From Actinomycetes bacterium (GTDB taxonomy: Bacteria > Actinomycetota > Acidimicrobiia > Spongiisociales > UBA5794): a DNA stretch of 8,712 nt. The notes under the pieces are model-generated. The model made no database searches. It saw only the letters and a program-made list of their open reading frames with translations, and was not told where the DNA came from. The stretch covers positions 1 through 8,712 of the forward strand of contig JAMBLL010000181.1 in NCBI GenBank assembly GCA_023336765.1. The letters are read 5' to 3'. Below, one piece after another: positions 6,511 to 8,712 of the stretch; position 1 is the stretch's first letter, and each line of letters starts with the position of its first letter. The translations under genes were made by a program, and so were the position numbers.

Positions 6511-6530
6511 GTGCTGGAATCGGCCAGCGC
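6511..6530 (+). terminator. Hairpin between cupredoxin and response-regulator genes
   Basis: GTGCTGG and CCAGCGC form a 7-bp stem (one G-U) around a 6-nt loop, 42 nt after the cupredoxin stop and 29 nt before the predicted regulator -10. There is no T-tract, and short GC palindromes flank it at 6500-6511 and 6534-6545. It could weakly separate the two transcripts, but base composition alone could also produce it. Confidence 0.3.
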
Positions 6531-6559
6531 ACCCGCCGGGGCGGTCCGGTCGTACCCCC

Positions 6560-6565
6560 TACACT
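6560..6565 (+). promoter_or_regulatory. -10 element of the response-regulator operon, probably leaderless
   Basis: TACACT is followed by 6 nt and then ATG 6572, so transcription should start at or next to the start codon. No Shine-Dalgarno precedes the ATG, and the -35 region (CGGGGC) is not recognisable. This gives the two-component genes a promoter separate from the SHOCT-cupredoxin pair. Confidence 0.55.
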
Positions 6566-6571
6566 TTCCCC

Positions 6572-7267
6572 ATGACCTCCCGACGCATCCTCATCGTCGA
6601 CGACGAACCCGAGCTGCGCTCGATGCTTCGCCAGTACCTCACCCGAGAGGGGTTCAAGGTTGCTGAAGCCATCTCAGGTAACGAGGCCCTGGACATGATC
6701 GATCGGACCCATCCCGATCTGGTCCTCCTCGACGTCGGCCTCCCCGACATCGACGGGTTCGAGGTGCTCCGGACCCTGCGGTCGGATTCGGACGTTCCCG
6801 TGATCATGCTCACCGCCAGGGATGAGGAGATCGACAGGGTCGTTGGGTTGAGCGTCGGAGCTGATGACTATGTCGTGAAACCGTTCAGCCCCCGCGAACT
6901 CGTCGCTCGTATCCAGGCGGTCCTTCGCAGAGGCTCGCCTGCGGGAAGATCAACCGATGACACGTTGCGGTTCGCTGGGCTCACAATCGATGAGAGTTCC
7001 CGCGAGGTTCTCTCTAACGGAGAGCCTGTGGAGCTGAGCGCCCTCGAGTTCGATCTCCTCCTGGCGCTGGCCCAGGGCCCGAACCGGGTCTTCACCCGCC
7101 ATCAGCTTCTCGAACGGGTGTGGGGCTGGGACTACTTCGGCGTCGAGCGGGTTGTCGATGTCCACGTCGGGAACATCCGCAAGGTACTCGGCGACGACGC
7201 GTCGAACCCCACCTACATCGCGACGGTACGTGGTATCGGCTACAAGTTCATCGGCAGCCCCGAGTGA
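6572..7267 (+). CDS. OmpR/PhoB-class response regulator
   Basis: The 231-residue protein is a two-domain DNA-binding response regulator. The receiver domain (about 4-118) has the acidic pair Asp10-Asp11, the phosphorylation site Asp54 in LLDVGLP, the switch Thr81 in MLTAR and Lys103 in VVKPF. The winged-helix output domain spans about 130-228, with LTIDESSREV, LSALEFDLLLALAQGPNRVFTRHQLLERVWG, VDVHVGNIRKVLG and TVRGIGYKF, all typical of the OmpR class. It should be phosphorylated by the kinase encoded next, with which it overlaps by 4 nt (GTGA). The start at 6572 is chosen because the receiver begins there and a -10 lies just upstream; the frame is open from 6215, but that part overlaps the cupredoxin gene. 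A plausible target is the CTTTAC repeat at 5658-5674. Confidence 0.96.
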   Translation: MTSRRILIVDDEPELRSMLRQYLTREGFKVAEAISGNEALDMIDRTHPDLVLLDVGLPDIDGFEVLRTLRSDSDVPVIMLTARDEEIDRVVGLSVGADDYVVKPFSPRELVARIQAVLRRGSPAGRSTDDTLRFAGLTIDESSREVLSNGEPVELSALEFDLLLALAQGPNRVFTRHQLLERVWGWDYFGVERVVDVHVGNIRKVLGDDASNPTYIATVRGIGYKFIGSPE

Positions 7268-8367
7268 CAAAGCGCACAGAGAGCCTGCGCGTGCGCATGA
7301 TCCTGTCGTACGTCGCCGTCGTGTTCGTGGGGGTGATCACCGTCCTGGTCGCGACCAGCATCCTCGCCCCCGCATTCCTCCACGACCACATCGTCCTGAT
7401 GGAGGGGATCGCGGCCCCAGGGACAGGCCAGGCGGCGATCGACGACTTCGAGCAGGGGATCTTCATCGGGTTCGGCCAGGCCCTGTTCATCAGCGCGATC
7501 TTGAGCACGATCGCCGCACTCATCGTCGGGATTCTCGCATCCAACAGGTTCCTTCGACCCATCGACGACATCAGGCGAGCAACGCGGCGCCTCGCAAGCG
7601 GAGCCTATAGCGAACGGATCAACCCTCCACCCGAAGCCGAGCTTGCAGCCCTCGCGCAGGACGTCAACGCACTCGCACAGACGCTCGAGGACACAGAACA
7701 GGAACGTCTCCGACTGATATCAGAGGTCGCCCATGAGCTTCGCACGCCGCTCGCTACGATCAAGGGGTACATGGAAGGGCTCGTCGACGGCGTGTTCCCA
7801 GCATCCGACGAGGTCTTCATCGCCACAGGCAGAGAAGCCGCACGCCTCGAACGCCTCGCTGCGGACCTGAGCGAGCTGTCCAGGGTCGAGGAACGAGCCA
7901 CGGACCTCCACTACGAACCTCTCGATGTGGGCGATATCGCGACCGAGGTCGCAAACAGGCTCGAACCGCAGTTCAACACCAAGGGCGTGGCGCTGCGCGT
8001 TGGGCCCATGCCACCGCTGCCCGCCCTCGTCGACAAGGACCGCATGGCTCAGGTGTTCACCAACATCATCGGCAATGCCCTGTCGTACACCCCCGAGGGT
8101 GGGATTGTCGAGATCACGGGGACTGTGATCGATCACCACATCGCCATCTCGATCACAGACACCGGCCGCGGCCTCGCCGGGCAGCAACTCGACACCGTGT
8201 TCGACCGTTTCTACCGGGCAGACCGTTCGACCCCCGGTGGTGCGGGCATCGGCCTGACTATCGCCCGCAGCCTCGTCCATGCCCAGCGCGGCACGATCAT
8301 CGCGACCTCCCCCGGCCACGACCAGGGCACCACCTTCACCATCACGCTCCCCACCACCTCCTCCTAG
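7264..8367 (+). CDS. Membrane histidine kinase with HAMP domain
   Basis: The 367-residue sensor kinase has a first membrane segment at about 13-35, a short extracytoplasmic loop of about 30 residues (36-66), a second membrane segment at about 67-92 and a HAMP domain at about 93-146 (NRFLRPIDDIRRATRRLASG). The dimerisation domain has the H-box EVAHELRTPL with phospho-acceptor His157. The catalytic domain has the N-box NIIGNALSYTP (267-277), G1 DTGRGL (299-304), the F-box region FDRFYRAD (313-320) and G2 GGAGIGL (325-331). All catalytic elements are intact. The loop is too small for a PAS or Cache domain, so the signal is probably sensed within the membrane, by a few residues such as His40 and His42, or through a partner protein. 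Start GTG 7264 overlaps the regulator TGA and has no clear Shine-Dalgarno, implying translational coupling. The frame extends upstream only into the regulator gene. The inducing signal is not known. Confidence 0.95.
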   Translation: MTKRTESLRVRMILSYVAVVFVGVITVLVATSILAPAFLHDHIVLMEGIAAPGTGQAAIDDFEQGIFIGFGQALFISAILSTIAALIVGILASNRFLRPIDDIRRATRRLASGAYSERINPPPEAELAALAQDVNALAQTLEDTEQERLRLISEVAHELRTPLATIKGYMEGLVDGVFPASDEVFIATGREAARLERLAADLSELSRVEERATDLHYEPLDVGDIATEVANRLEPQFNTKGVALRVGPMPPLPALVDKDRMAQVFTNIIGNALSYTPEGGIVEITGTVIDHHIAISITDTGRGLAGQQLDTVFDRFYRADRSTPGGAGIGLTIARSLVHAQRGTIIATSPGHDQGTTFTITLPTTSS

Positions 8368-8371
8368 AACA

Positions 8372-8389
8372 TCAGGGCTTTGGCCCTGA
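8372..8389 (+). terminator. Hairpin after the histidine kinase gene
   Basis: TCAGGGC and GCCCTGA form a perfect 7-bp stem with a TTTG loop, starting 5 nt after the kinase stop. An outer CTCC (8361-8364) can also pair with GGAG (8390-8393), leaving the stop codon in an asymmetric internal loop. There is no T-tract. It is the likely 3' end of the two-component transcript and lies just upstream of the next promoter. Confidence 0.5.
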
Positions 8390-8397
8390 GGAGCAGG

Positions 8398-8403
8398 TAC
8401 GGT
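8398..8403 (+). promoter_or_regulatory. Candidate -10 of the small gene at 8410, leaderless layout
   Basis: TACGGT is followed by exactly 6 nt and then ATG 8410, the same geometry as at 3390-3383 and 6560-6572. The G-run just before the ATG is too close to act as a normal ribosome-binding site. Confidence 0.4.
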
Positions 8404-8409
8404 TGGGGG

Positions 8410-8691
8410 ATGGAGGAAACGCAACAACACGCAGACATGAGACACCTCTTCGGATCGACGGCCAGGGCCCACCACGCCGTCTACGGTGGCCCGAACCCTG
8501 GATGGCCCCGCTGGTACGCCGAATGGATGTACGGACAGATGCTCGGACTCCTCGACTCGGACCCCACCGTCGAGGAACTCGAAGCATGGTTGGTCGTGAT
8601 CGACGCCCGGTACAGCGACGAGCAGCCCGAAGGCTCCTGGCCCGGCCACTACGCGGACTGGACCATCACCTGGGACACAGACCGCTCTTAG
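8410..8691 (+). CDS. Small acidic protein with two WPxxYAxW motifs, function unknown
   Basis: The 93-residue protein is rich in Trp, Tyr, His and acidic residues. It has no membrane segment, signal peptide or known catalytic motif. Two similar motifs stand out, WPRWYAEW at 32-39 and WPGHYADW at 77-84, each at the end of a segment with Ala-His or Ala-Arg followed by Tyr and Gly/Pro, so the protein may be an internal duplication. I have a general impression of similar small WPxWYAxxL proteins in Actinobacteria but cannot assign a family or function. ATG 8410 is preferred because TACGGT lies 6 nt upstream; the frame extends up to 8380, but that part falls in the hairpin region. Codon choice is G/C-rich at third positions, like the neighbours. 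It stands alone after the kinase terminator-like hairpin. Confidence 0.75.
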   Translation: MEETQQHADMRHLFGSTARAHHAVYGGPNPGWPRWYAEWMYGQMLGLLDSDPTVEELEAWLVVIDARYSDEQPEGSWPGHYADWTITWDTDRS

Positions 8692-8704
8692 GACTTTGGC
8701 GTCC
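8691..8704. repeat. Palindromic element sharing 13 bp with the 5580-5635 stem-loop
   Basis: GGACTTTGGCGTCC begins on the last base of the small gene's TAG. Its first 13 bases are identical to the reverse complement of 5621-5633 and match 5582-5594 at 11 of 13 positions. On its own it has only 4-bp arms (GGAC/GTCC). A longer partner arm, as in the first copy, could lie just beyond the right edge. Confidence 0.4.
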
Positions 8705-8712
8705 AGAACCGC

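Noticed and set aside
6215..6571. Upstream extension of the response regulator
   Set aside because: It lies over the cupredoxin gene in another frame; the receiver domain starts at once after ATG 6572.
8372..8389. DosR/DevR-box-like operator
   Set aside because: The core GGGCTTTGGCCC resembles the DosR box, but the arm spacing is 2 bp shorter and the position right after a stop codon fits a terminator hairpin better.
7720..8649. Minus-strand frame of 309 codons opposite the kinase and the small protein
   Set aside because: It runs through the H-box, N-box and G-boxes of a real kinase on the other strand, and its Gly/Val/Asp-rich translation matches no family.

Overview
The window looks like chromosomal DNA from a high-GC actinobacterium. 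An acidimicrobiial-type lineage is possible but cannot be settled from sequence reading alone. The reasons are a full-length AfsR/SARP-type regulator, strong G/C preference at third codon positions, and several genes whose start codon lies exactly 6 nt after a TANNNT -10 element with no Shine-Dalgarno, the arrangement expected for leaderless mRNAs. I see no IS element, tRNA, rRNA, CRISPR array or prophage gene, and no gene-free stretch longer than about 160 bases.

Left block, minus strand (1-3395): a 974-residue SARP-type activator (DNA-binding domain, BTAD, STAND ATPase, TPR-like tail) is followed 135 bp downstream by a DUF1326 gene that runs off the left edge. The spacer between them holds three heptamer direct repeats at 11-bp pitch, the last one 8 bp upstream of a -10-like hexamer. 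This is the architecture described for SARP binding sites, so the regulator probably activates the DUF1326 gene next to it. I consider this the most interesting unit in the window.

Centre, plus strand (3471-5635): a metY-type O-acetylhomoserine sulfhydrylase is followed 4 bp later by an alpha/beta hydrolase, an evident two-gene operon. A cluster of overlapping palindromes covers the metY start codon. A long imperfect inverted repeat spans the hydrolase stop codon.

Right block, plus strand (5658-8390): a small SHOCT membrane protein and a membrane-anchored or secreted type-1 copper cupredoxin overlap by 1 nt. They are followed by an OmpR-class response regulator and a histidine kinase that overlap by 4 nt. 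An 11-bp-pitch direct repeat (CTTTAC, twice) upstream of the SHOCT gene is a candidate response-regulator site. A 13-pair hairpin in the SHOCT leader covers its Shine-Dalgarno. Together this suggests an envelope copper or redox stress module with its own two-component system.

Right end (8398-8712): a small acidic protein of unknown function carries two WPxxYAxW motifs. It is followed by a palindromic element that shares 13 bp with the inverted repeat after the hydrolase.
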